From: Sporosarcina sp. P34 | GTDB lineage: Bacteria; Bacillota; Bacilli; Bacillales_A; Planococcaceae | NCBI RefSeq assembly: GCF_002743375.1 | Contig: NZ_PDZC01000001.1 | Coordinates: forward strand, 186,001-250,000 | Reading direction: 5' to 3' | Length of the DNA: 64,000 nucleotides | Shown here: positions 56,532-64,000 of the stretch, one piece after another | Position numbering within the stretch: the first letter of the stretch is position 1 | How the letters are laid out: each line of letters opens with the position of its first letter | Notes under the pieces: model-generated | The model's database searches: none | What the model was told of the DNA's origin: nothing | Seen by the model: the letters and a program-made list of their open reading frames with translations, nothing else | Position numbers and translations under genes: made by a program

Positions 56532-58794
56532 ATATGCCAGATCAATAGGCAAAACAAGTCGAGATATTGCTGCTGAATTAAGTAAAAGTAATATAGTAAT
56601 AAAGAGCCATATGGAAGAACTGGATCCTGTATCTATTGCAAAATTAGATGAGAAGTTTGGTGATCTGAAAAAGCCAGAGGCGAAAACTGCTACAGTTAAG
56701 CCAGCGAGCAAACCAGCAAACCAGAGAACAGATCGTCCAAACAACACAAATAAACCAACTGGTGCGCAAGGTTCTAACCGACCTGCAAGTGGCCAAGGCG
56801 GATCTAACCGTCCAGCTTCCACTCGTCCTCAAGGACAATCTGCATCCGCTCCGAAAGCGGGTAGCACACAACCACCACGTCAGCAGGGTGCAGGTTCACC
56901 ACGTCCAGCTGGCGGAGGCGGACGTCCAGGCGGCGGTCGCGGTGGTAGACCACCAGCACGTGGGATTAATCAAGGTCGCCGTAGATACCGTCCGGCGGTA
57001 CCTGCACAAAAGGTTGAAGTACCATTACCGGATAAAATTACTTTTTATGAGTCATTATCAGTGGGTGAGCTAGCTAAAAAATTAGGTAAAGAACCTTCTG
57101 AAATCATCAAAAAGTTGTTCATGCTTGGTGTAATGGCAACCATTAACCAAGAATTAGATAAAGATGCAATTGAGTTAATTTGTGCGGAATACGACGTGGA
57201 AGTAGAAGAAGAGATACGCATTGACGTAACAGACTTGGAGATCTACTTCGAAGATCCTGAAGAGGAAGAAGAAGTACAAGGTGAACTAACAGAAAGACCA
57301 CCAGTTGTCACAATTATGGGTCACGTTGACCATGGTAAAACGACGTTGCTTGACTCTATTCGTAACACTAAAGTAACGCAAGGTGAAGCGGGTGGCATTA
57401 CTCAGCATATTGGTGCATACCAAATTACAGCTAACGACAAGAAAATCACATTCCTTGATACACCAGGCCACGAAGCTTTCACAACGATGAGAGCGCGCGG
57501 TGCGAAAGTTACGGACTTGACAATCTTAGTTGTAGCAGCCGATGACGGTGTTATGCCACAAACAATTGAAGCGATCAACCATGCAAAAGCAGCAGAAGTT
57601 CCAATCATTGTTGCAGTTAACAAAATGGATAAACCTTCTGCAAATCCTGACCGCGTTATGCAGGAATTAACTGAACACGGTTTAGTCGCGGAAGACTGGG
57701 GTGGCGATACGATTTTCGTACCAATTTCTGCACTAAAAGGTGAGGGAATTGATCAGTTACTCGAAATGGTTCTATTAGTTGCAGAAGTAGGCGAATTTAC
57801 TGCTGATACTTCCATTAGAGCTAGAGGTACTGTAATTGAAGCGCAACTCGACAAAGGAAAAGGTTCTGTAGCTACTTTGCTTGTGCAAAATGGTACATTG
57901 CATGTAGGAGATCCAATTGTTGTCGGAAATACGTACGGTCGTGTTCGTGCAATGGTCAGTGACCTTGGTCGTCGCGTAAAAGAGGCAGGTCCTTCAACAC
58001 CAGTAGAAATTACTGGGTTGAGTGATGTTCCATTTGCAGGAGATCGTTTCGTCGTATTTAAGGATGAAAAAACGGCTCGTCAAATCGCTGAATCACGTGC
58101 TGGAGAAGCGCTTCAAGAACAGCGTGTGGAGAAAACACGTGTAACACTCGATAACTTGTTTGATCAAATGAAACAAGGCGAAATGAAAGAATTGAACTTA
58201 ATTGTTAAAGCAGACGTACAAGGTGCTGTTGAGGCAATGGCGGCTTCTCTAATGAAGATTGAAGTAGAAGGCGTTAATGTAAAAATTATCCACACTGGCG
58301 CAGGAGCTATCAATGAGTCCGATATATCTTTGGCAGCTGCCTCTAACGCGATCGTTATTGGATTTAACGTACGTCCAGATACCAATGCAAAACGTGCTGC
58401 TGAAGCAGAAGGCGTAGATATACGCCTGCACCGTGTTATTTATAAAGTAATTGAAGAAATCGAATCAGCTATGACAGGCTTACTTGATCCGGAGTACGAA
58501 GAAAAAGTAATAGGTCAGGCAGAAGTTCGTGAAACATTTAAAGTATCTAAGATCGGAACGATTGCAGGAAGCTATGTAATCGATGGTAAAATCACAAGAG
58601 ATGCTGGCGTTCGTGTTTTGCGCGATAACATTGTAGTCTTTGAAGGCGAATTGGATACATTGAAGCGTTTCAAAGATGATGCAAAAGAAGTTGCAAAAGG
58701 CTATGAATGTGGTATTACAATTAAAAAATTCAATGATGTCAAAGAAGGAGATATCATCGAAGCGTACGTTATGGAAGAAATTAAAAGAGTATGA
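56509..58794 (+). CDS. infB: Translation initiation factor IF-2
   Basis: GTPase that delivers initiator tRNA, 761 residues from ATG 56509 (GGAGGTGGG ahead; ATG 56518 also possible). The N-terminal IF2_N module ([20 protein letters not shown]) is followed by a low-complexity Gly/Arg/Pro/Gln region (about 65-165) and a second IF2_N ([20 protein letters not shown]). The G domain has [12 protein letters not shown] at residues 271-282, DTPGHEAF, and NKMD. Domains II-IV follow. The start lies within ylxQ; the end overlaps ylxP. Confidence 0.98.
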   Translation: MTKMKVHEYARSIGKTSRDIAAELSKSNIVIKSHMEELDPVSIAKLDEKFGDLKKPEAKTATVKPASKPANQRTDRPNNTNKPTGAQGSNRPASGQGGSNRPASTRPQGQSASAPKAGSTQPPRQQGAGSPRPAGGGGRPGGGRGGRPPARGINQGRRRYRPAVPAQKVEVPLPDKITFYESLSVGELAKKLGKEPSEIIKKLFMLGVMATINQELDKDAIELICAEYDVEVEEEIRIDVTDLEIYFEDPEEEEEVQGELTERPPVVTIMGHVDHGKTTLLDSIRNTKVTQGEAGGITQHIGAYQITANDKKITFLDTPGHEAFTTMRARGAKVTDLTILVVAADDGVMPQTIEAINHAKAAEVPIIVAVNKMDKPSANPDRVMQELTEHGLVAEDWGGDTIFVPISALKGEGIDQLLEMVLLVAEVGEFTADTSIRARGTVIEAQLDKGKGSVATLLVQNGTLHVGDPIVVGNTYGRVRAMVSDLGRRVKEAGPSTPVEITGLSDVPFAGDRFVVFKDEKTARQIAESRAGEALQEQRVEKTRVTLDNLFDQMKQGEMKELNLIVKADVQGAVEAMAASLMKIEVEGVNVKIIHTGAGAINESDISLAAASNAIVIGFNVRPDTNAKRAAEAEGVDIRLHRVIYKVIEEIESAMTGLLDPEYEEKVIGQAEVRETFKVSKIGTIAGSYVIDGKITRDAGVRVLRDNIVVFEGELDTLKRFKDDAKEVAKGYECGITIKKFNDVKEGDIIEAYVMEEIKRV

Positions 58795-59069
58795 TTGTTT
58801 ACGCGGAATGTTCTTTCTACATCCCAGCGGCGGCTTCTTTAAAAGAAAAGCGAGCCGTTTTGAATAGGATGAGGGATCGGGTGAAAAACTCCTATAATGT
58901 ATCGGTTGCAGAAATCGATCATCAAGATCTATGGCAACGTACTACATTCGCATTAGTTGCTGTGGCATCTTCCAAAGACGCTGCGGAACGGGAAGTGAGA
59001 CGTGCGATTCGTCTGTTTGAATCCAATCCTGATTGGGAAATGACTACGTGTACAGTTGACTACTTATGA
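58791..59069 (+). CDS. ylxP: YlxP, DUF503 family protein
   Basis: 92-residue protein of the DUF503 family ([33 protein letters not shown]). It is found between infB and rbfA in most Bacillales and is thought to act in ribosome biogenesis by context; the activity is not known. ATG 58791 overlaps the infB stop (ATGA). Confidence 0.92.
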   Translation: MIVYAECSFYIPAAASLKEKRAVLNRMRDRVKNSYNVSVAEIDHQDLWQRTTFALVAVASSKDAAEREVRRAIRLFESNPDWEMTTCTVDYL

Positions 59070-59091
59070 GCGAAGAACGAGGTGAATTGCC

Positions 59092-59442
59092 ATGTCAGTG
59101 CGTGCTAATCGTATAGCAGAGCAAATGAAGAAGGAATTGGGCGATATTATCGGCCAAAAACTGAAAGATCCACGTATCGGATTTGTGACGGTGACCGGTG
59201 TTGACGTAACTGGAGATTTACAACAAGCGAAAATCTTTATTTCTGTTCTAGGAACGGATAAAGAAAAGGAAGATTCGTTACTTGGGCTTTCCAAAGCAAA
59301 AGGTTTCATTCGATCAGAAATTGGTCAAAGAATCCGCCTTCGCAAAACACCTGAAATTGAATTCGAAATCGATGAATCAGTCGCTTACGGTAATCGGATT
59401 GAAAGCTTGATCCGCAAAGTAAATGACGAAAATGAACAATAA
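59092..59442 (+). CDS. rbfA: Ribosome-binding factor A
   Basis: KH-fold 30S maturation factor, 116 residues. [20 protein letters not shown] at the start, [20 protein letters not shown] and [19 protein letters not shown] are typical. ATG 59092 lies 22 nt after the ylxP stop behind ACGAGGTGAATTGCC. A long hairpin follows before truB. Confidence 0.96.
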   Translation: MSVRANRIAEQMKKELGDIIGQKLKDPRIGFVTVTGVDVTGDLQQAKIFISVLGTDKEKEDSLLGLSKAKGFIRSEIGQRIRLRKTPEIEFEIDESVAYGNRIESLIRKVNDENEQ

Positions 59443-59448
59443 ACACGA

Positions 59449-59488
59449 GGAGGAAGTTCATAGTCGCTTAGGCGGCATGACTTCCTCC
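59449..59488 (+). terminator. Long hairpin between rbfA and truB
   Basis: GGAGGAAGTTCAT (59449-59461) pairs with ATGACTTCCTCC (59477-59488) with one bulged base. An inner GTCGC/GCGGC stem (59463-59467 with 59472-59476) around TTAG extends it. The tail CTTCTTAC is only weakly T-rich, so it may be a partial terminator or an RNA-stability element. Confidence 0.6.
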
Positions 59489-59539
59489 CTTCTTACATAG
59501 AGCAAGTTTTTCTGAATGAATTTAGGAAGAAGGGGTAAG

Positions 59540-60451
59540 ATGAACGGTATTCTACCTTTATGGAAAGAGAAAGGTATGACGTCGCATGACTGTGTCTTTA
59601 AGCTACGAAAGATATTACGGACAAAAAAAGTCGGTCATACAGGCACGTTGGATCCAGAAGTAGAAGGTGTCTTGCCTATTTGTATAGGAAGAGCCACAAA
59701 AGTCGCTTCATATATTACAGATGCAGGTAAAGAGTATATCGCAACCGTTTCTGTAGGGCGCTCAACGGAAACCGAAGACGCGCAAGGCGAGACTGTAATA
59801 AGTGATTTGACACAGAAGGAATTTACAAGGAATCAAATTGTAGAAGCATTAGAGCAACTAACAGGTGAAATCACTCAAATCCCACCTATGTATTCAGCGG
59901 TAAAAGTAAACGGCAGACGTCTGTATGAATATGCGAGGAAAGGCATTGATGTAGAACGTCCTGTGCGTAAAGTACAAATCTATCAAATGGATTTATTGAA
60001 TGAAGATCAACTTTTCAGTGGCGAAGAAGTGATGTTTTCCATTAGAGTACGATGCGGTAAAGGAACTTATATCCGAACGTTAGCTGTGCAAATTGGCGAA
60101 CTACTTGGATATCCAGCACATATGGAATCCTTAGTCCGAACTGTTTCGGGTAATTTTGACGAGTCACATTGTAAAACTCTCGAAGAAGTAGCACAAGTGA
60201 TGGAGTTAGATCAAGTACAGACAATTTTGCGGCCTATCGAAGATGTATTGACCGATTTTCCACAATTTGAAATCGACGCAGCATCATTGGAATCTATACG
60301 AAATGGTCAAGTGCTTCCCGCGGTACCACTGCTAACTGATCATCCTTCTATCATGATGATGTTCGAAGGTCGCGTGTTGGCAATCTATCAAAAACATCCA
60401 ACAAAGCCCGGTTTAATGAAACCGGAAAAAATGCTGCTAGCTAGTGAGTAA
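59540..60451 (+). CDS. truB: tRNA pseudouridine-55 synthase
   Basis: Makes pseudouridine-55 in the T loop of tRNAs, 303 residues from ATG 59540 (AAGAAGGGG upstream; an earlier in-frame ATG at 59516 is unlikely). Catalytic Asp38 lies in KVGHTGTLDPEVEGVLPICI. KVNGRRLYEYARKGI and the C-terminal domain follow. It complements trmFO (earlier in the window), which modifies the neighbouring uridine-54. Confidence 0.96.
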   Translation: MNGILPLWKEKGMTSHDCVFKLRKILRTKKVGHTGTLDPEVEGVLPICIGRATKVASYITDAGKEYIATVSVGRSTETEDAQGETVISDLTQKEFTRNQIVEALEQLTGEITQIPPMYSAVKVNGRRLYEYARKGIDVERPVRKVQIYQMDLLNEDQLFSGEEVMFSIRVRCGKGTYIRTLAVQIGELLGYPAHMESLVRTVSGNFDESHCKTLEEVAQVMELDQVQTILRPIEDVLTDFPQFEIDAASLESIRNGQVLPAVPLLTDHPSIMMMFEGRVLAIYQKHPTKPGLMKPEKMLLASE

Positions 60452-60463
60452 GGAGAGATAAAA

Positions 60464-61402
60464 ATGAAAATCTATAGATTACGGTATCCGGATTCGATAA
60501 ATATTCGACAACATCTTGCTTCTTCGTTAGCTATTGGATTTTTTGATGGTGTACATAAAGGACATCAGGAAGTCATTCGCAGTGCAAAGAAAGTTGCAGA
60601 TGATTTATCAATCGAGACAGCTGTCATGACATTCGACCCCCATCCATCACAGTTGTTTTCAGGGAAAAACGTTGGATATATTACACCGATTGAAGAAAAA
60701 GTCAGGGTGCTTGAATCTCTTGGTGTGGATACACTATTCATCGTCAATTTTGATTGGGAATTGGCTAGTCTTTCACCGCAAAGATTTATCGATATCTTTA
60801 TCAAAGGACTTGGTGTTAAACATGTTACGGCAGGCTTCGATTTTACGTTTGGTTCAAAGGGTTCTGGAACGATGAAAGATATGCAAGAGCTATCAGAAGG
60901 TGAGTATGGGACAACAGTTATTTCCAAAGTGACTTTCGATCAAGAGAACAAAGTATCTTCCACGGAAATTCGCCAACTATTATCTAATGGTGATGTAGAA
61001 GCGGCAGCGGTACTTCTCGGTCGTCCATTTCGTACAGTGGGTGAAGTAATACATGGAGAAAAACGGGGACGTCAGTTAGGTTTCCCTACGGCTAATATCC
61101 AAACTGCCGAAGAACATGTAGTTCCCGCCAGTGGTGTGTATGCCGTGCGTTGCCTGATTGGAGATACATGGTATCGCGGTGTCTGCAATATGGGTGTAAA
61201 GCCAACATTTCATGATCCAGAACATCGAATTCCTACAGCTGAAGTACATCTGCTAGACGTCAATATGGATCTGTACGGACAAAAAATGGCAATTGAATGG
61301 CTGTACCGTATACGTTCGGAACAAAAATTCGATTCACTTGATGCATTAAAATTGCAAATTGGAAAAGACAAGCAAACAGCAAAGGACTTATTATCCGACT
61401 AG
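60464..61402 (+). CDS. ribF: Bifunctional riboflavin kinase/FAD synthetase
   Basis: Makes FMN and FAD from riboflavin, 312 residues. The N-terminal nucleotidyltransferase has AIGFFDGVHKGHQEVI, FDPHPSQLF and SSTEIRQLLSNGDVEAA. The C-terminal riboflavin kinase has GRQLGFPTANI and YRGVCNMGVKPTF. It is the last gene of the operon; B. subtilis calls it ribC. Downstream is a separate promoter for rpsO. Confidence 0.96.
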   Translation: MKIYRLRYPDSINIRQHLASSLAIGFFDGVHKGHQEVIRSAKKVADDLSIETAVMTFDPHPSQLFSGKNVGYITPIEEKVRVLESLGVDTLFIVNFDWELASLSPQRFIDIFIKGLGVKHVTAGFDFTFGSKGSGTMKDMQELSEGEYGTTVISKVTFDQENKVSSTEIRQLLSNGDVEAAAVLLGRPFRTVGEVIHGEKRGRQLGFPTANIQTAEEHVVPASGVYAVRCLIGDTWYRGVCNMGVKPTFHDPEHRIPTAEVHLLDVNMDLYGQKMAIEWLYRIRSEQKFDSLDALKLQIGKDKQTAKDLLSD

Positions 61403-61409
61403 TTGGTTG

Positions 61410-61438
61410 TTGCAACTGACATAATGCCGTGATATGAT
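61410..61438 (+). promoter_or_regulatory. Sigma-A promoter of rpsO
   Basis: TTGCAA (61410-61415) and TATGAT (61433-61438) are 17 nt apart. An alternative pair, CTGACA (61416) with TACAAT (61438-61443), has a 16-nt spacer. Either gives a leader of about 90 nt before rpsO. Confidence 0.7.
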
Positions 61439-61470
61439 ACAATAGTGTTCATTACACGAACCTCTTCTTG

Positions 61471-61494
61471 GCAAAACGAATCACCAACGTTTGC
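61471..61494 (+). promoter_or_regulatory. Hairpin in the rpsO leader (candidate S15 binding element)
   Basis: GCAAAACG (61471-61478) pairs with CGTTTGC (61488-61494) with one bulged A around a 9-nt loop. A CTCGGGAGACGGGG stretch follows before the Shine-Dalgarno. S15 represses its own message in several Bacillales through a leader structure; the precise match is inferred, not shown. Confidence 0.4.
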
Positions 61495-61533
61495 TCGGGA
61501 GACGGGGATACTTTTATTTAGGAGGTGAAAAGG

Positions 61534-61803
61534 ATGGCTATTACACAAGAGCGCAAAGCTGAATTGATTAACGAATTCAAGACTCATGAAAATGATACTG
61601 GATCTGCTGATGTTCAGATTGCTATCCTTACTGAAGAGATCAATAACCTGAACAACCACTTACGTACTCACAAGAAAGATCACCACTCACGTCGTGGTTT
61701 GTACAAAATGGTTGGTACACGTCGTCGTCTATTGAGATATCTACGTGAAACTAACGTTCAACGTTACCGTGATCTTATTGCATCACTTGGCTTACGCCGT
61801 TAA
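61534..61803 (+). CDS. rpsO: 30S ribosomal protein S15
   Basis: 89 residues, the normal length. [39 protein letters not shown] and [18 protein letters not shown] are diagnostic. ATG 61534 has AGGAGGTG upstream; the GTG at 61525 overlaps the Shine-Dalgarno and is not used. It binds 16S rRNA helix 20-22 and helps link subunits. A terminator follows. Confidence 0.98.
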   Translation: MAITQERKAELINEFKTHENDTGSADVQIAILTEEINNLNNHLRTHKKDHHSRRGLYKMVGTRRRLLRYLRETNVQRYRDLIASLGLRR

Positions 61804-61813
61804 TAAGACTGAG

Positions 61814-61837
61814 AAGCGGGCTTTGCCCGCTTTTTTC
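61814..61837 (+). terminator. Rho-independent terminator after rpsO
   Basis: AAGCGGGC (61814-61821) pairs with GCCCGCTT (61825-61832) around TTT, with a six-T tail. A classical strong terminator. Confidence 0.94.
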
Positions 61838-61869
61838 TATGGAATTAAGATGAAATATTTCGCATATAT

Positions 61870-61912
61870 GTATCACGTTTGATACACTATTACTAATTAC
61901 ATACAAGATGTA
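61870..61912 (+). promoter_or_regulatory. Inverted repeats and possible promoter upstream of pnp
   Basis: GTATCA (61870-61875) faces TGATAC (61880-61885) with a 4-nt gap, and TACAT (61898-61902) faces ATGTA (61908-61912). A poor promoter pair, TTGATA (61879) and TACAAG (61902), overlaps them. They could be an operator or part of a pnp leader; there is no direct proof. Confidence 0.35.
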
Positions 61913-61943
61913 TACAGTTTTTAGAATAGAGAGGAGTTCTACA

Positions 61944-64000
61944 ATGTCAGAACAGAAAAAAGTTTATACACTCGATTGGGCAGGACGTACGCTTACAATC
62001 GAAGCCGGCCAACTTGCAAAGCAAGCTAACGGTGCGGTGCTTGTTCGCTATGGCGAAACAACAGTACTTTCCACGGTGACAGCTTCTAAGAAACCAAAAC
62101 CTCTAGATTTCTTCCCACTTACAGTGAATTATGAAGAACGCATGTACTCGGTTGGTAAGATCCCAGGAGGATTTATCAAGCGCGAGGGACGTCCTTCAGA
62201 AAATGCAGTATTGACTAGTCGGTTGATTGACCGTCCGATAAGACCTTTATTCCCTGAAGGCTTCCGTAACGACGTCCAAGTAATTTCACTTGTTATGTCA
62301 GTGGATCAGGATTGTTCATCTGAAATTTCAGCTATGATTGGTTCTTCTTTAGCTTTATCTATCTCAGATATTCCATTTGATGGACCAATCGCAGGCGTTC
62401 AAATAGGTCGTATAGATGGAGAATTCATCATCAATCCTACACCGAGTCAGCTGGAAACATCAGAACTTGATTTAGTCGTTGCAGGAACAAAACATGCAAT
62501 CAATATGGTAGAAGCAGGAGCTAAAGAAGTTTCTGAAGAGATCATGTTGGAAGCAATTATGTTTGGTCACGATCAAATTAAGAAATTAGTCGAATTCCAA
62601 GAGGAAATTGTAGCTGAAATTGGCAAATCAAAGTTTGAAATTGAATTATTCACATTGGATGCTGACATCAGTAAAGAAGTAAAAGATCGTTGTGAAAGCG
62701 AACTAATGACAGCAATCCAAACCGAAGAAAAGCATGCACGTGAGGAAGCGATCAACGAAGTGAAGGCAGCTGTACTTGAGCAGTACACAGAAGCCGAAGC
62801 TGACGAAGAGACTATCAAGCAAGTGAAAGCGGTTCTTGAGCAAATGGTGAAAGATGAAGTACGTCGTCTGATTACAGTCGACAAAGTTCGTCCGGATGGC
62901 CGTTCGCTTGACGAAATTCGTCCACTATCATCCGAAACTGGAATCTTACCTCGTACGCATGGTTCTGCATTATTCACACGTGGACAAACACAAGTACTAA
63001 GTGTATGTACATTAGGTGCGCTTGGTGAAAATCAGATTATTGATGGTCTAGGTGCAGAAGAGTCTAAGCGCTTCATGCATCACTATAATTTCCCGAACTT
63101 CAGTGTAGGTGAAACAGGTCCGATTCGTGCTCCGGGTCGTCGTGAAATTGGTCACGGTGCATTGGGAGAGCGGGCATTACAGCCTATGCTTCCCGATGAA
63201 GTGGAATTCCCTTACACAATGCGTCTCGTGGCGGAAGTATTGGAGTCTAATGGTTCCTCTTCACAAGCATCAATTTGTGCCTCTACAATGGCTATGATGG
63301 ACGCTGGTGTACCACTCAAAGCGCCTGTAGCTGGAATTGCTATGGGATTAATTAAAAAAGAAGAAGACTATTCCATTCTGTCAGATATTCAAGGAATGGA
63401 AGACCATTTAGGCGATATGGACTTTAAAGTGGCAGGTACTACTAATGGTATTACTGCTCTTCAAATGGATATCAAAATTGACGGTTTATCTCGTCAGATT
63501 TTAGAAGAATCTCTTGAGCAAGCGAAAATTGGTCGTATCAAAATTCTTGATCATATGTTGACGACAATATCTTCAACTCGTGAAGAGCTATCTGAGTACG
63601 CACCGAAAATTATAGTTATCCATATCAAACCGGATAAGATTCGCGACGTGATCGGACCAGGCGGAAAAGTAATTAATAAAATTATCGAAGAAACTCAAGT
63701 GAAAATCGATACAGAACAAGATGGAACGATTTATATCTCGTCGCCAAACTCTGAAATGAATGAAAAAGCTAAGAACATGATCGAAAATATCGTACGTGAA
63801 GCAAAAGTGGGCGAGTACTACTTGGCAAAAGTTAAGCGTATTGAGAAGTTCGGTGCATTCTTAGAAATCTTCCCGGGCAAAGATGGCTTACTTCATATTT
63901 CTGAGATTCAGGAAGCACGTACGAAAGAAGTAGAAGATGTATTGAAATTGGATGATGAACTATTTGTAAAAGTAATTGAAATCGACAGACAAGGTCGGGT
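61944..64000 (+). CDS. pnp: Polyribonucleotide nucleotidyltransferase (3' end cut by window)
   Basis: Trimeric phosphorolytic 3'-5' exoribonuclease, the main RNA-degrading exonuclease in Bacillales. About 685 codons are visible; the family is near 700 residues, so little is missing. The first RNase PH domain ([20 protein letters not shown] at the start), the linker, and the second domain with [19 protein letters not shown] are present. A KH domain ([17 protein letters not shown]) and most of an S1 domain ([20 protein letters not shown]) follow. ATG 61944 has GAGAGGAGTTCTACA ahead. Confidence 0.97.
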   Translation, partial: MSEQKKVYTLDWAGRTLTIEAGQLAKQANGAVLVRYGETTVLSTVTASKKPKPLDFFPLTVNYEERMYSVGKIPGGFIKREGRPSENAVLTSRLIDRPIRPLFPEGFRNDVQVISLVMSVDQDCSSEISAMIGSSLALSISDIPFDGPIAGVQIGRIDGEFIINPTPSQLETSELDLVVAGTKHAINMVEAGAKEVSEEIMLEAIMFGHDQIKKLVEFQEEIVAEIGKSKFEIELFTLDADISKEVKDRCESELMTAIQTEEKHAREEAINEVKAAVLEQYTEAEADEETIKQVKAVLEQMVKDEVRRLITVDKVRPDGRSLDEIRPLSSETGILPRTHGSALFTRGQTQVLSVCTLGALGENQIIDGLGAEESKRFMHHYNFPNFSVGETGPIRAPGRREIGHGALGERALQPMLPDEVEFPYTMRLVAEVLESNGSSSQASICASTMAMMDAGVPLKAPVAGIAMGLIKKEEDYSILSDIQGMEDHLGDMDFKVAGTTNGITALQMDIKIDGLSRQILEESLEQAKIGRIKILDHMLTTISSTREELSEYAPKIIVIHIKPDKIRDVIGPGGKVINKIIEETQVKIDTEQDGTIYISSPNSEMNEKAKNMIENIVREAKVGEYYLAKVKRIEKFGAFLEIFPGKDGLLHISEIQEARTKEVEDVLKLDDELFVKVIEIDRQGR

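Noticed and set aside
56700-57000. Repetitive GC-richer stretch in infB
   Set aside because: It encodes the low-complexity Gly/Arg/Pro linker typical of IF-2 N-terminal regions.
62573-62977. A 134-codon open frame on the - strand inside pnp
   Set aside because: pnp is continuous across the stretch; the reverse frame is Ser-rich low-complexity shadow translation.
1-64000. Search for CRISPR arrays, prophage, insertion sequences, toxin-antitoxin or defence genes
   Set aside because: No direct-repeat arrays, transposases, integrases other than XerC, or defence-type domains are visible; gene order is core Bacillales throughout.

Overview
The window is a continuous stretch of chromosomal core genome from a motile low-GC Gram-positive bacterium of the order Bacillales. 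The gene order from ylqG to pnp follows the Bacillus subtilis chromosome almost gene for gene. Protein character (short FlgE, FliY, CheC/CheD, SwrB/SwrD, PolC, CodY) fits a Bacillus relative, most likely Planococcaceae (Sporosarcina-like). That family-level guess is an inference from the feel of the proteins and was not tested. I see no tRNA, rRNA, CRISPR, insertion sequence or prophage, and every real gene is on the + strand.

Layout. 1-8156: a FliK-like/FlhB-tail-like pair (ylqG, ylqH), the succinyl-CoA synthetase operon (sucCD), the DNA uptake protein dprA, topoisomerase I (topA) and the tRNA methylase trmFO, closed by a strong terminator. 8157-12236: the xerC-hslV-hslU-codY operon with its own sigma-A-type promoter and a terminator. 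12237-40486: the large fla/che operon (flgB to swrB). It holds the basal body, motor, export gate, hook and chemotaxis genes, and ends with the flagellar sigma factor sigD, a small unrecognised gene and swrB. 40487-49664: rpsB, tsf, pyrH, frr, then isoprenoid and envelope genes (uppS, cdsA, dxr, rseP) and proS. 49688-54110: replicative DNA polymerase polC. 54137-64000: the nusA-infB operon (rimP, nusA, rnpM, ylxQ, infB, ylxP, rbfA, truB, ribF), then rpsO and a pnp gene cut by the window end.

How the genes work together. The fla/che operon encodes the rod, MS/C rings, export ATPase and gate, hook scaffold, switch and chemosensory core. sigD, placed almost last, turns on the late flagellar genes made from other loci. 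CodY, a GTP/branched-chain amino acid sensor, lies directly upstream and is a known repressor of fla/che in B. subtilis. The second half of the window is translation, RNA turnover and lipid-carrier housekeeping, separated by classical hairpin terminators.

Most of the window is ordinary, and I did not find an unknown multi-gene system. The points most worth a second look are: a prolyl-tRNA synthetase with altered signature motifs; a swrD start codon 30 nt from its Shine-Dalgarno sequence with a GC-rich hairpin filling the gap; an HslV whose N-terminus lacks the serine reported as nucleophile in B. subtilis ClpQ; the YlqG/YlqH pair that mirrors FliK/FlhB; a two-tier stem in the rpsB leader; and several terminator-less hairpins inside the fla/che operon.
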